64,000 nucleotides of DNA from Pseudotabrizicola formosa (GCF_002900965.1 NZ_PJOM01000003.1:248001-312000); one strand, 5' to 3'; shown: positions 42,514 to 53,046, numbered from the stretch's first letter. The notes: generated by a model not told the origin, from the letters alone. Numbers and translations: made by a program.

Positions 42514-43401
42514 TCAGCGCCCGATCCCCAGAGTCGGCGCGCGCCGCAGTCTTGCCCCCGAAAGGCCATTGAAGGCCACGGCCGCCATCAGCACCGCCCC
42601 TCCGGTGAACGTGCCCGTCGATGCGGTTTCCCCCAACACCAGAAACACCCAGACCGGGGCCAGCAAGACCTCGACCATCGACAGCAATGTGAGCTCGGCC
42701 GCCGGGATCACCCGGCTGCCTGCGGTATAAAGCGCCATCCCGGTGGCCAGCACCGCTGCGCCCATGGCAAGGGAGATCGCAATGTCGCGGGCCGGAACCC
42801 AGAGGCTTTGGCCCTGCACGCCAAGAACCAACGCGGCTGCCAGCATCGACAGCCCCCCGCCGATCACCACGGCGGGCAGCATGTCCGACAGCTTGCCCCA
42901 GCGCAGCGCGATGGTGAAGCTGGCAAAGCCAAGCGCCGACAGCAGGGCCGCCACATTTCCCGCCAATGCCCCTGCTGCCAGCCCTTCGCGCACCATCACG
43001 AACATGCCCACACCAGCCAATGCAATGGCCGCCCATGTCGCCGGGCGCACGATTTCACGCAGGATCAGCCAGCCCATCAGTGCCGCCAGAAAGGGCGAGG
43101 CGGAAAACAGGAACACGGCATTGGCCACAGTCGTCGCCTGAAAGGCAAAGATCGCACCGCCAAAGGCCAGCACCAGCCCAAGGCCACCCACCACGCCCGA
43201 CCACCCTACGCGGCGCAGCGGGGCCAGCAGCTTGCCAGACCGCCACCAGATCACCGCCAGCAGCACCGGGATCATGCCGGCCGATCGCCAGAACAGCACC
43301 GCCCAGGTGCCCGCCTGATCAATCTGGCGGATCAAGAGCCCGTTAAGCGACCACAAGAGCGCTGCCAGCAGCACCAGCTTTACCCCGGTTGAATATGGCA
43401 T
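42514..43401 (-). CDS. EamA/DMT family transporter
   Basis: A 295-residue inner-membrane protein with ten predicted helices in two EamA repeats (about residues 7-140 and 150-285). Typical segments are LLWSLNGLLIR, FRSAGM-like LFWRSAGMIPV and MVEVLLAPVWVFLVLGE. DMT carriers usually export small metabolites such as amino acids; the substrate is not predictable. It lies between the ghrA and epimerase genes with gaps of 95 and 66 bp, all on the minus strand, so read-through from the shape operon is possible. Confidence 0.88.
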   Translation of the reverse strand: MPYSTGVKLVLLAALLWSLNGLLIRQIDQAGTWAVLFWRSAGMIPVLLAVIWWRSGKLLAPLRRVGWSGVVGGLGLVLAFGGAIFAFQATTVANAVFLFSASPFLAALMGWLILREIVRPATWAAIALAGVGMFVMVREGLAAGALAGNVAALLSALGFASFTIALRWGKLSDMLPAVVIGGGLSMLAAALVLGVQGQSLWVPARDIAISLAMGAAVLATGMALYTAGSRVIPAAELTLLSMVEVLLAPVWVFLVLGETASTGTFTGGAVLMAAVAFNGLSGARLRRAPTLGIGR

Positions 43402-43496
43402 GCGCGCCCCCTGTCACCTGCCGCAATCAAAGGCGGGGCAGGGTGGGGCGTCTGTTCTGTCCGCGACGCGAAAGGCGTCGCCGGCAGCGCGCGGCT

Positions 43497-44426
43497 TCAG
43501 TAGCCCAAGGCGCGGTCCACCTGGTGCAGCAGGGGCTCGCCCGCCTCGCTGCGCCGGATGTTCTCGGCGATCACGCCGGAGGCACTTTCGGGGCGGGTGT
43601 CGGCAGCGATATGCGGGGTCACGGTTACGCGCGGATGCGCCCAGAAGGCATGGTCCTGCGGCAGGGGTTCCACCCGGAACACATCCAGCGTGGCATGGCC
43701 AATCTGGCCCCCGTCCAGCGCCGCCAGCAGTGCCGCATCGTCGATCAGCGGTCCGCGCCCGGGGTTCAGGATCACGGCACCGCGCGCCGGCAGCGCCAGC
43801 GTTTCGGCGTTGAGCGTGTTTTCGGTGTCTGCCGTGCGCGGCAGCAGTGTCACCACGATCTGCGCCCCGGTCAGCGCCTGACGCAATCCGTCTTCACCCG
43901 AAAGACAGCGCACCCCCGGCACCGTTTTCTGTGTCCGGCTCCACCCGGTCACCGGAAAGTTCAGCCCCGCCAGCGCCTTTGCACAAGCGGTGCCCAATGC
44001 CCCCAGACCCAACACCGTCACCGGCCGGTTGCGGGCAAGCGGAGGCACCACCGGATTCCACAGGTGATCGGGGTTCACGATCTGCGCATCCATTCCCAGA
44101 TGATGCCGCAGGGCATGGCCCACAACCCATTCGACCATGCTTTCGGTCAGCGACGGGTCCACCATCCGGCACAAGGGCTGCGTCAGCGTCGCGTTACCCA
44201 CGATCCGTTCAACCCCGGCCCAGAGCGACAGCACCGCCCTGGCGCGCGTGAACGGTGTGAAATCCTGCAGCGGCGCACTTGGGGCATAGATGATGTAATC
44301 CACCACCTCCGGCTCTGCCTCTTGCACGACCTGTGCCCTGATCCCTGCGGCGTCCAGCGCCGAGGGCAGCACATCGGCATAATCCGCCCAAAGATCCGGG
44401 ACGGCGAACAGGACTGTGATCATCAT
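43497..44426 (-). CDS. ghrA: glyoxylate/hydroxypyruvate reductase A
   Basis: A 309-residue dehydrogenase of the GhrA group, shorter at the N-terminus than GyaR. Seen are LSLWAGVERIV, VLGLGALGTACAKALAG (NADP-type Rossmann motif), NPGRGPLIDD with the catalytic Arg, and TPHIAADTRPESA with the His. It would reduce glyoxylate or hydroxypyruvate with NADPH. The ATG at 44426 directly follows the rodA stop (TAGATGATG, with GAGG just upstream), so it is translationally coupled to rodA; ATG 44423 is equally possible. This position at the end of the shape operon is unusual. Confidence 0.92.
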   Translation of the reverse strand: MMITVLFAVPDLWADYADVLPSALDAAGIRAQVVQEAEPEVVDYIIYAPSAPLQDFTPFTRARAVLSLWAGVERIVGNATLTQPLCRMVDPSLTESMVEWVVGHALRHHLGMDAQIVNPDHLWNPVVPPLARNRPVTVLGLGALGTACAKALAGLNFPVTGWSRTQKTVPGVRCLSGEDGLRQALTGAQIVVTLLPRTADTENTLNAETLALPARGAVILNPGRGPLIDDAALLAALDGGQIGHATLDVFRVEPLPQDHAFWAHPRVTVTPHIAADTRPESASGVIAENIRRSEAGEPLLHQVDRALGY

Positions 44427-45566
44427 CTACCTCGGTCTGTGGACATGGGCGCTCTGGATCAGGCCGAAGGCTACCAGAAGCACCAGCATCGCCGATCCGC
44501 CATAGGACAGGAACGGCAGCGGAATGCCGACCACCGGGGCCAGCCCCATCACCATGGCCAGATTGATTGCCAGATAAAAGAAGAAGTTGGCCGCGATGCC
44601 CAGGATCAGCAGCAGCGAAAACCGGTCCTTGTTCTGCATGGCCGAGACATAGCAGAACAACAGGATCAGCCCGTACAGCACCAGCAGGCTGAGCACGCCG
44701 ACAAAGCCGAATTCCTCGCCCAGCGTGGTAAAGATGAAATCGGTATGCTTTTCGGGCAGAAAATTCAGCCGGCTTTGCGTGCCCTGCATGAAGCCCTTGC
44801 CACCCCAGCCGCCCGAACCCAGGGCAATCTGTGCCTGAATGATGTTGTACCCGGCACCCAAGGGGTCAGAGGTCGGGTCCAGAAAGGTGTCGATCCGCCG
44901 GAACTGATAATCATGCAGCAATTGCCAGTCCGTTCCCCGGCTTGCCATCACGGCCCAGATCGTTCCCCCCACCGCAGTGATGACACCGGCGAAATACCAC
45001 CAGCTGACCCCTGCAAGCAGCATCACTGTGCCTCCGATCATCAGCAGGATCAGTGCCGTGCCAAGGTTGGGCTGCATCAGCACCAGCACAGTCGGGACTG
45101 ACGTCAGGATCACCGGGATCAGCACCCAAAAGATACGCGAGGTCTTTTTCACATCCAGCCAGTCGTAATAGGCCGCCAGCATCATCACCAGTGTGACCTT
45201 GGCCATTTCCGACGGCTGCAACCGAAACCCGCCAATGTCGATCCAGCGCTGCGCGCCCATGCCGGTGGCCCCGAAAAACTCGACCACCAACAGCAGCAGG
45301 ATCGAGACGACATAGGCAATCAGCGACATGTTGCGCCAGAACCAGATCGGCACGAAGGCGATGATGAACATCAAGACCGCCCCCAGCGCAAAGACCTGCA
45401 TCTGCCGCCCGGCCCAGACATCCATCCGGCCACCGGCAATCGAATACAGCGCCAACCAGCCCACTGCCGACACGGCGGTGACCAGAACGATCAGGGGCCA
45501 GTTCAGGTGCAGCACCTTGCGCAGGCCGGTGGGCACGAACTTGACGCGGTATTCCAGAAAGCTCAT
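44427..45566 (-). CDS. rodA: peptidoglycan glycosyltransferase RodA (SEDS family)
   Basis: A 379-residue SEDS glycan polymerase of the elongasome, with about ten helices. Conserved pieces are GAQRWIDIGGFRLQPSE, LMQPNLGTALIL, the large loop with EKHTDFIFTTLGEEFGFVG, and GIPLPFLSYGGSAML. It works with PBP2, whose gene is immediately upstream (10 bp). The ATG at 45566 (MSFLEYRVKFVP) has AAGGGCAGG upstream. The gene is the fifth in mreB-mreC-mreD-mrdA-rodA. Confidence 0.96.
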   Translation of the reverse strand: MSFLEYRVKFVPTGLRKVLHLNWPLIVLVTAVSAVGWLALYSIAGGRMDVWAGRQMQVFALGAVLMFIIAFVPIWFWRNMSLIAYVVSILLLLVVEFFGATGMGAQRWIDIGGFRLQPSEMAKVTLVMMLAAYYDWLDVKKTSRIFWVLIPVILTSVPTVLVLMQPNLGTALILLMIGGTVMLLAGVSWWYFAGVITAVGGTIWAVMASRGTDWQLLHDYQFRRIDTFLDPTSDPLGAGYNIIQAQIALGSGGWGGKGFMQGTQSRLNFLPEKHTDFIFTTLGEEFGFVGVLSLLVLYGLILLFCYVSAMQNKDRFSLLLILGIAANFFFYLAINLAMVMGLAPVVGIPLPFLSYGGSAMLVLLVAFGLIQSAHVHRPR

Positions 45567-45576
45567 GGCCTGCCCT

Positions 45577-47520
45577 TCATGCGCGGCTGGAGTCAGGGGC
45601 GCGGCCATCTGCGTCGCGCAAGGGCAGCTTCTTCAACATCGAATCAATCCGGTTGCGCTGACTGGATGGATAGGCCGACAGCGGCGGCAGGCCATCGCTC
45701 AACGCCCGCAGAATGGCGTCACGCGCGATGGGGGCCGCAGCGGTGGACCCACCGCCGCCATGTTCAACCACCACTGACACGGCATAGCGCGGATTTGCAT
45801 AGGGGGCATAACCCACGAACAGCGCATGATCTCGCCGGTTCCAGGGCAGCTGTTCGTTGGAAATCACCCCGCGCGCCCGCTCGGCGGCGGTGATGTTGCG
45901 CACCTGGCTGGTGCCGGTCTTGCCCGCCATCAAGAGCGCCTCGTCCGCAATGCGCGACGATTTCGCCGTCCCACGCTCGGCATTCATCACCGCGTACATG
46001 CCCGAGCGGATCTTGCGCAGGACGTCTTCGGAAATGCCGATGCTGGGGGCCTCTGCCACCGGCACCTCCTTGCCATCGACTGACCGCACCAGCCGGGGCA
46101 CCACCGCGCGGCCCGTCGCAATCCGCGCTGTCATCACCGCCAGCTGCAGGGGCGAGGTCAGCACATAGCCCTGACCGATGCTGGCGTTGATCGTGTCGCC
46201 GATCCGCCAATCCTCGTTGTGCCGTTCGCGCTTCCATGCGCGGTTCGGCATGATGCCTTCGGCAATCGCCGACATCGGCAGCTCGTGGCGGATGCCAAGG
46301 CCAAAGCGCTTGCCCATTTCGGCGATCTTTTCGATGCCGACCCGCTGGGCGATGTCGTAGTAATAGACATCGCAGCTTTCAGACAGCGACTTTTCCAGAT
46401 CCACCGCACCATGCCCGGCGCGCTTCCAGCAGTGGAACCGCCGCCCGCCAAATTCCAGATACCCTGGGCAGCGCACACTTGTATTGACGGTGATCACCCC
46501 GGCCTCAAGCGCGGCCAGGGCGGTGATCATCTTGAAGGTCGATCCGGGCGGATACACCCCCTGCACGGTCTTGTTGGCCAGCGGACGATGGTCATTTTCC
46601 ATCAGCCCGTTGTAATCGGTATGGCTTATTCCGCGCACGAACAGGTTCGGGTCAAAGGACGGCGAGGACACTATGGAAATCAGATCACCATTGGTCACGT
46701 CCATCACCACCGCCGCCGCCGATTCATCCCCAAGCCGTGCCTGCACGAAGTTCTGCACATCGGCGTCGATCGTCAGCCGCACGTCTGACCCCGGATCACC
46801 TTCTTCGCGCTCCAGCTCGCGCATGACGCGGCCCACGGCGTTCACCTCGATCCGTCGCGTGCCGGCCTTGCCGCGCAGCTGATCTTCCAGCCAGCGTTCG
46901 ACCCCGATCTTGCCGATCTGAAACTTCGGAATGGTCAGCAGGGGGTCTGGTGTGTCCAGCGCCTCCAGATCATTGTCCGACACCGGCCCGACATAGCCCA
47001 AGACATGGGCGAAATCTGTGTCGCGGGGGTAGAGGCGGCTCAACCCCACCTCGGGCGAGACGCCGGGCAGCGACGGCGCATTCAGCGCCACTTTCGACAG
47101 GTCTTCCCAGCTCAGCCGGTCGGCCACGGTGATCGGCGCAAAGGGGCTGGTGCGGTTCATTTCCTTGGCGGTGCGGTCCAGATCATCGGCGGTCAGCGGG
47201 ATGATATGTGCCAGCTTGGCCAGCACCGCATCGACATCACCCGCATCCTCGCGGGTGATCACCACGCGGTAATTCTGTTCATTGCCTGCCAGAACCTTGC
47301 CGTTGCGGTCATGGATCAGCCCGCGCGCCGGCGGGATCAGCCGGATAGAGATCCGGTTTTCCTCGGCCAGCAATTTGAACTGATCGGCCTGATCGACCGA
47401 CAGATAGTGCATCCGCGCGCCAAGCACCGCGAACATCGCTGTCATCGCGCCACCCATCAAAAGCGCACGGCGATGCGTGAGCCGGGCGCTTTCTTCGGTT
47501 TCTTTCGGGCTGCGTCTCAC
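45577..47520 (-). CDS. mrdA: penicillin-binding protein 2 (elongation transpeptidase)
   Basis: A 647-residue class B PBP that cross-links new peptidoglycan during elongation with RodA. It has an N-terminal anchor (about residues 18-40, MGGAMTAMFAVLGARM), the PBP dimer domain, and the transpeptidase domain with active-site PPGSTFK, SESCDVYYY (SxN-like) and AGKTGTSQ. I chose GTG at 47520 (VRRSPKETEE), 10 bp after the mreD stop with GGGCAGGAC upstream; no ATG fits. The length is normal. Confidence 0.96.
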   Translation of the reverse strand: MRRSPKETEESARLTHRRALLMGGAMTAMFAVLGARMHYLSVDQADQFKLLAEENRISIRLIPPARGLIHDRNGKVLAGNEQNYRVVITREDAGDVDAVLAKLAHIIPLTADDLDRTAKEMNRTSPFAPITVADRLSWEDLSKVALNAPSLPGVSPEVGLSRLYPRDTDFAHVLGYVGPVSDNDLEALDTPDPLLTIPKFQIGKIGVERWLEDQLRGKAGTRRIEVNAVGRVMRELEREEGDPGSDVRLTIDADVQNFVQARLGDESAAAVVMDVTNGDLISIVSSPSFDPNLFVRGISHTDYNGLMENDHRPLANKTVQGVYPPGSTFKMITALAALEAGVITVNTSVRCPGYLEFGGRRFHCWKRAGHGAVDLEKSLSESCDVYYYDIAQRVGIEKIAEMGKRFGLGIRHELPMSAIAEGIMPNRAWKRERHNEDWRIGDTINASIGQGYVLTSPLQLAVMTARIATGRAVVPRLVRSVDGKEVPVAEAPSIGISEDVLRKIRSGMYAVMNAERGTAKSSRIADEALLMAGKTGTSQVRNITAAERARGVISNEQLPWNRRDHALFVGYAPYANPRYAVSVVVEHGGGGSTAAAPIARDAILRALSDGLPPLSAYPSSQRNRIDSMLKKLPLRDADGRAPDSSRA

Positions 47521-47530
47521 GTCCTGCCCC

Positions 47531-48079
47531 TCATAAACGGCGTCCGTAACTGTCAACTTCACCTGTCGCGGGCTTGCGCAGGTCAAAGGCCACACGACTG
47601 GCCCCCACAACGACAGGATAACACAGGATCGACCACAAAACCTGCATCAAGGCAAAGCCGAAAGCGGGTTGAGGCAAAAACGATAGCGTGAACACCAGCC
47701 GGTAGGCCAGCAGGCACCCGATCATCAAAGCAGCCACCATCGCCCATTCCGCCACAAGGGTCAGTTCGCGCGTCAGAGCCACCCGGTTGCGCACAAATTC
47801 CACAGCGATCACCACGAGCGCTGTCCATAGTCCCGGCGGGCGCAGCAATACCATGTCTTCCACCAAAAGCACCCCTGCCAGCAGCCAGACCGGCAGATAA
47901 TCGGGCCGCCGCGTCGCCCAGGCAAAGATCAGGCACAGCAAAAGGTCCGGCCCGGGCCAGTCACCGGCCACCGATCCCAGGGGCAGCAGCCGCACATACA
48001 GCAGCAGCAGCGCAACCCCGACAAACAGCCCACGGTAAAGCCAGACGCTGGAGCGCCACGCATCACTCACCGCTGCCAT
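47531..48079 (-). CDS. mreD: rod shape-determining protein MreD
   Basis: About 182 residues with five predicted membrane helices and few conserved residues, as usual for MreD. Identified by position between mreC and mrdA and by patterns such as PGPDLLLCLIFAWATRRPDYLPVWL. The start is uncertain: ATG 48079, GTG 48070 or ATG 48097; all overlap the end of mreC, so translation is coupled. It connects MreB/MreC to the elongasome in the inner membrane. Confidence 0.9.
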   Translation of the reverse strand: MAAVSDAWRSSVWLYRGLFVGVALLLLYVRLLPLGSVAGDWPGPDLLLCLIFAWATRRPDYLPVWLLAGVLLVEDMVLLRPPGLWTALVVIAVEFVRNRVALTRELTLVAEWAMVAALMIGCLLAYRLVFTLSFLPQPAFGFALMQVLWSILCYPVVVGASRVAFDLRKPATGEVDSYGRRL

Positions 48080-49046
48080 CCGTCTCGGTACTGGCATCTG
48101 CCGCCGGCATGGCGTCGGGCTGAATGCCGCGGCCGGGCTGGGCGTCGGTGTTCAGCGCCCCGCTGGTATCGGGGCCCGCAGGCTGCACCGGCGGGGCGAT
48201 CAACGCTCCGGCATCTGTGATCGGTGGCAACTGGTGGCTGCGCAGCACGCGCAGAAATTCCAGCCGCTGATAATCGGCGCTCAGACTGACGCGCAATCTG
48301 CGGTCATTGCCCAGCACCACCTGTCCCACCAGCAAACCTGCCGGAAACATCCCGCCATCGCCCGAACTGATCACCCGGTCCCCCGGGCGTACCACGTCGG
48401 ACTGTTCCAGAAACTCCAGCGGGGGCAGGGCGGTGTTATCCCCCGACAACAACGCCTTCTGTCCCGAGGGTTGCACCGTCACCGGCACCCGGCTGTTGGT
48501 GTCGGTCAGCAGGATCACCCGGCTGGTCCGCTCTCCCACACCCGAGATGCGCCCGACCACGCCAATGCCATCCATCGTGGCCCAGCCATCCAGAATGCCG
48601 TCGCGCGCACCGACATTGATCAGCACCGATTGCCGGAACGGGCTGCCGCTGTCGGCCAGAACCTGGCCGGTCACATGGGTCAGCTTTGGGTCCAGCCGCA
48701 CCTGATTGAGATCCAGCAGACGGGCGTTCTGCTGTTCCAGCTGCAGCGCCGCCTCGCGCCAGGCCTTCATCTGCTGCAACTCGCGCCGCAGATCCTGATT
48801 CTGGGCGTGCAGGCTGGCATAGCTCTGGAACTGTTCGATCATATCGGCAGTCGTGGTGATCGGCGTCATCACCCAGTCGAAAGATGGCACCACCCGGTCG
48901 ATCAGCGCGGCGCGGAAGCGTTCCACCCGGGGGCTGTCAATCCGCCAGAGCAGGAACAGTCCTAGCAGCGCCAGAACCAGCAGCCCCACCAGCACCCGCC
49001 GCAGCGGGCGGGAGAACTCTTCCGGGTCTGTCCGCGTCTTTGCCAT
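48063..49046 (-). CDS. mreC: rod shape-determining protein MreC
   Basis: A 327-residue bitopic protein: cytosolic start, one helix (about residues 17-35), a periplasmic coiled coil (about 65-110, with QNQDLRRELQQMKAWREAAL) and the beta domain with VLINVGARDGILDGWATMD, GIGVVGRI and ISSGDGGMFPAGLLVG. It activates PBP2/RodA. The C-terminal 60 residues are a Pro/Ala/Asp-rich extension beyond the E. coli length. It follows mreB by 77 bp. Confidence 0.94.
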   Translation of the reverse strand: MAKTRTDPEEFSRPLRRVLVGLLVLALLGLFLLWRIDSPRVERFRAALIDRVVPSFDWVMTPITTTADMIEQFQSYASLHAQNQDLRRELQQMKAWREAALQLEQQNARLLDLNQVRLDPKLTHVTGQVLADSGSPFRQSVLINVGARDGILDGWATMDGIGVVGRISGVGERTSRVILLTDTNSRVPVTVQPSGQKALLSGDNTALPPLEFLEQSDVVRPGDRVISSGDGGMFPAGLLVGQVVLGNDRRLRVSLSADYQRLEFLRVLRSHQLPPITDAGALIAPPVQPAGPDTSGALNTDAQPGRGIQPDAMPAADASTETDGSGE

Positions 49047-49123
49047 GCCGGTCTGCTATGTCCAATTCCCACGCCCGGCCCGCATGGGCCGTTCTCCCTG
49101 AAGTCCCGGCCATTAGGCCCGGA

Positions 49124-50302
<1,179 letters not shown>

Positions 50303-50445
50303 TCAGATTGCAACTTTTGACCGCCGATCTGGCGACCAGTGGCAATCAGACTTGCACCTTCGCGATGACGGGCCGAAAGGCTCGCATTCGTGATGCTGTG
50401 GCAGTCCGCCTGCCCGCAGTGTTGCAGTACCGGTCTGTGCCCGAA

Positions 50446-51171
50446 TCACCTTGGTGTTGCACGGCGCGCGGAGGCAGACAGCTTTGGGTCCGCTGCCGAT
50501 TTGATGACGCTGGCCAGGCGTCTTGCGATCTCTTGGCTGCCCTTGACCGATGGGTGGATGCGGTCAAGGCCATGGAAACTGGCGTCACGATGGGGCACCA
50601 GATCGGCCATCGGCACAAAGAACACGCCGGAATCGAAGCCGGCCATCAGCGTCAGCCGACGGTCCAGCTCGTTGCCTGCCGGGCCGCAGTGCTTGATCGG
50701 CGTTCCCATGCCGGGATTGCGCAGATAACCGGAATAAACCACCCGCGCCCCGCTTTGCCGGATGCGCGCCACATAGGCAGGAATTGCACCGCCGCGCCCG
50801 TCGCGGGTCACCAGCCGGTTCAGGACCCCGTCACAAAAGCCGCAGCCACAGCCGAACAGCAGGTCATTGCCGCCGCCGTTCATCACCACCCAGTCCCAGT
50901 CCCCTTCGCGGTATTGCGCGGTGAGCCGCAAACCCGCCGCGCCCGTGATCGGCAGCGGGTGAAAATAGCGTGCCGCATAAACCGACCGGTCCAGCACGGG
51001 CAGGCCCAATTCTGTCTCCAGCACATCCGCCACCGAGGTCTTGGTGGCGCGGTTGGTGGCCAGCATTGAATCTCCCACCACCAGTATCCGTGCGCCCTCT
51101 GCCTGCGACACAGGCTCGCCACAGGCCGCCAGCCACGCCAGCGCCAGCAGCGCCCCGATAATCCGAATCAT
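50446..51171 (-). CDS. SGNH/GDSL-family hydrolase lipoprotein
   Basis: A 241-residue protein with a lipoprotein signal (LAWLAAC, lipid-modified Cys17), so it is probably membrane-tethered in the periplasm. SGNH-hydrolase blocks are visible: GDS with Ser35 in VVGDSMLA, GGGNDLLFG with the Asn, and the catalytic Asp/His in DRIHPSVKG. The six Cys include CGCGFCDG, likely disulfides. The family cleaves esters such as O-acetyl groups of cell-wall or surface sugars. The gene stands alone upstream of mreB's promoter region. Start at ATG 51171. Confidence 0.9.
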   Translation of the reverse strand: MIRIIGALLALAWLAACGEPVSQAEGARILVVGDSMLATNRATKTSVADVLETELGLPVLDRSVYAARYFHPLPITGAAGLRLTAQYREGDWDWVVMNGGGNDLLFGCGCGFCDGVLNRLVTRDGRGGAIPAYVARIRQSGARVVYSGYLRNPGMGTPIKHCGPAGNELDRRLTLMAGFDSGVFFVPMADLVPHRDASFHGLDRIHPSVKGSQEIARRLASVIKSAADPKLSASARRATPR

Positions 51172-51268
51172 GAAATGCCTGCTCTTCTGCGCTCCGCTCC
51201 CTCATGGCCATGCAACCTTGGCAACAAGGTGGCACGCTTGCGCCAGCGGCGAGACAGGCTGCAAAGGG

Positions 51269-51297
51269 GGCCCGCCTCCCGAAACAGGAGGCGGGCC
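51269..51297 (-). terminator. hairpin terminator downstream of leuA
   Basis: GGCCCGCCTCC (51269-51279) and GGAGGCGGGCC (51287-51297) make an 11-bp stem 5 bp past the leuA stop. On the minus strand it is followed by CCCTTTGC, a short U-tract. Confidence 0.8.
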
Positions 51298-51302
51298 ACG
51301 GC

Positions 51303-52880
51303 TCATTTGCCGTGATAGCTTACCGTCTTGGTATCGGTGCCCGGTGCGGTTTTCTGACGCCGCACGATCAGCTTGTTCAGCGCATTGATATAGGCGCGGG
51401 TGCTGGCCACAATCGTGTCGGTGTCGGCGGAGGCGCCGGTCACGATCCGCCCGTCCTCTTGCAAGCGCACCGAAACCGTCGCCTGCGCATCGGTGCCTTC
51501 GGTCACCGCATGCACCTGATAGACTTCCAGCCGGGCCGAGTGGGGGAACAGCATTTTCACGCAGTTGAATGCCGCATCGACCGGGCCATCGCCGGTGGCG
51601 TCGATGTGGTGATCTTCACCATCAATCGACAGCACCATATCCGCCTCCTGCGGGCCATCGGTGCCGCAGATCACCCGCAGCTTTTTCAACTGCAGGAATT
51701 CATGCGCGTCATTGGTCTGTTCATCGGCGACCAGCGCCACCAGATCTTCGTCATAGACCTCTTTCTTGCGGTCGGCCAAGGCCTTGAACCGCACGAACAC
51801 ATCGTTCAGCTGGTTGTCGGCCAGTTCCACCCCCAGCTCCTTGAGCTTGGCCCGCAGCGCTGCCCGGCCGGAATGCTTGCCCATGGCGATGTTCTTCTGC
51901 ACGAGGCCAATATCCTCGGGCCGCATGATCTCGAAGGTTTCGACATTCTTCAGCACGCCGTCCTGATGGATGCCCGACTCGTGCAGGAAGGCGTTCTTGC
52001 CGACGATCGCCTTGTTGAACTGGACCTGAAAGCCGGAGACAGAGGCCACCCGGCGCGACAGGTTCATGATCTTGGTGGTGTCGATCCCGGTGCGGTAGGG
52101 CATGATGTCATTTCTGACCTTCATCGCCATCACCACCTCTTCCAAGGCGGTATTCCCGGCGCGTTCGCCCAAGCCGTTGATTGTGCATTCGATTTGGCGC
52201 GCACCGGCCTCGACCGCGGCCAGAGAATTCGCCGTCGCCATGCCCAGATCATTGTGGCAATGGGTGGCGAAGATGATCGTATCGGCCCCCGGCACCCGTT
52301 CCAGCAGCATGCGGATCAGGTCGGCACTTTCGCGCGGCGCGGTATAGCCGACGGTGTCGGGGATGTTGATCGTCGTGGCCCCGGCCTTGATGGCGATTTC
52401 CACCACGCGGCACAGGTAGTCATGTTCCGTGCGTGTCGCATCCATGGGCGACCATTGCACATTGTCGCACAGGTTGCGCGCATGGGTCACGGTGTCATGG
52501 ATGCGTTCGGCCATCTGGTCCATGTCCAGATTGGGAATGGCGCGGTGCAGCGGCGAGGTGCCGATAAACGTATGAATGCGCGGCGATTTTGCGTGTTTCA
52601 CCGCCTCCCAGCAACGGTCGATATCCTTGAAATTCGCCCGGGCCAGCCCGCAGATCGTGCTGTTGGTCGCGCGTTTGGCAATCTCGCTGACGGCGGCAAA
52701 ATCGCCTTCGCTGGCAATGGGAAATCCGGCTTCGATGATATCGACGCCCATCTCGTCCAGGAGGCCGGCAATCTCCAGCTTTTCGTCATGCGTCATGGTC
52801 GCGCCCGGGCTTTGTTCCCCGTCGCGCAAGGTGGTGTCAAAAATGAAAACGCGGTCCTGCGATCCGGCTGCAGTGGTCAT
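51303..52880 (-). CDS. leuA: 2-isopropylmalate synthase
   Basis: A 525-residue cytosolic enzyme condensing acetyl-CoA with 2-oxoisovalerate, the first step of leucine synthesis. The catalytic HMGL-like domain has DTTLRDGEQSPG near residue 14 and the metal motif HCHNDLGMA; the C-terminal LeuA dimer domain (about 395-515) is the leucine-feedback domain. The ATG at 52880 has AAGGAAAAGACCC upstream. A leader peptide with four consecutive Leu codons and competing hairpins precede it (52931-53046), so expression probably responds to leucyl-tRNA charging. Confidence 0.97.
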   Translation of the reverse strand: MTTAAGSQDRVFIFDTTLRDGEQSPGATMTHDEKLEIAGLLDEMGVDIIEAGFPIASEGDFAAVSEIAKRATNSTICGLARANFKDIDRCWEAVKHAKSPRIHTFIGTSPLHRAIPNLDMDQMAERIHDTVTHARNLCDNVQWSPMDATRTEHDYLCRVVEIAIKAGATTINIPDTVGYTAPRESADLIRMLLERVPGADTIIFATHCHNDLGMATANSLAAVEAGARQIECTINGLGERAGNTALEEVVMAMKVRNDIMPYRTGIDTTKIMNLSRRVASVSGFQVQFNKAIVGKNAFLHESGIHQDGVLKNVETFEIMRPEDIGLVQKNIAMGKHSGRAALRAKLKELGVELADNQLNDVFVRFKALADRKKEVYDEDLVALVADEQTNDAHEFLQLKKLRVICGTDGPQEADMVLSIDGEDHHIDATGDGPVDAAFNCVKMLFPHSARLEVYQVHAVTEGTDAQATVSVRLQEDGRIVTGASADTDTIVASTRAYINALNKLIVRRQKTAPGTDTKTVSYHGK

Positions 52881-52930
52881 GGGTCTTTTCCTTGAAATAT
52901 CTGAGGCTTGTCCTTGGCGGGTGCTTGTCA

Positions 52931-52966
52931 CCTCCGAGCGGTCGCACCCAAGGGCACGCTCAGAGG
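52931..52966 (-). promoter_or_regulatory. leu leader hairpin (attenuation region)
   Basis: On the minus strand CCTCTGAGCG and CGCTCGGAGG pair (10 bp, one G-U) around the last codons and stop of the leader peptide. An alternative stem pairs GGGTGC with GCACCC and the flanking CTTGG with CCAAGG further downstream; the two cannot form together. Stalling at the Leu codons (52972-52983) would decide between them. No clear U-run follows, so whether the output is termination or translation is open. Confidence 0.6.
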
Positions 52967-53046
52967 CGGCTAAGGAGAAGCAGACCACGGGCAGCAGACA
53001 GGGCAGCGGCCCCGTTCCAGCATGCAATATGTGTGTCCCGTGTCAT
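52960..53046 (-). CDS. leuL: leuA leader peptide (28 residues, Leu-rich end)
   Basis: A 28-residue ORF starting MTRDTHIACW and ending GLLLLSRL, with four successive Leu codons (CTG CTT CTC CTT) followed two codons later by CTC just before the TGA. It lies 80 bp upstream of leuA on the same strand. Its 3' end overlaps a stable hairpin. This is the layout of a leucine attenuation leader. A clear ribosome site before its ATG is not obvious. It was missed by size filters and has no role as a free protein. Confidence 0.75.
   Translation of the reverse strand: MTRDTHIACWNGAAALSAARGLLLLSRL

Noticed and set aside
43389-45101. 570-residue plus-strand frame opposite ghrA and rodA
   Set aside because: Composition (His, Gln, Arg-rich) is that of an antisense frame; no domain.
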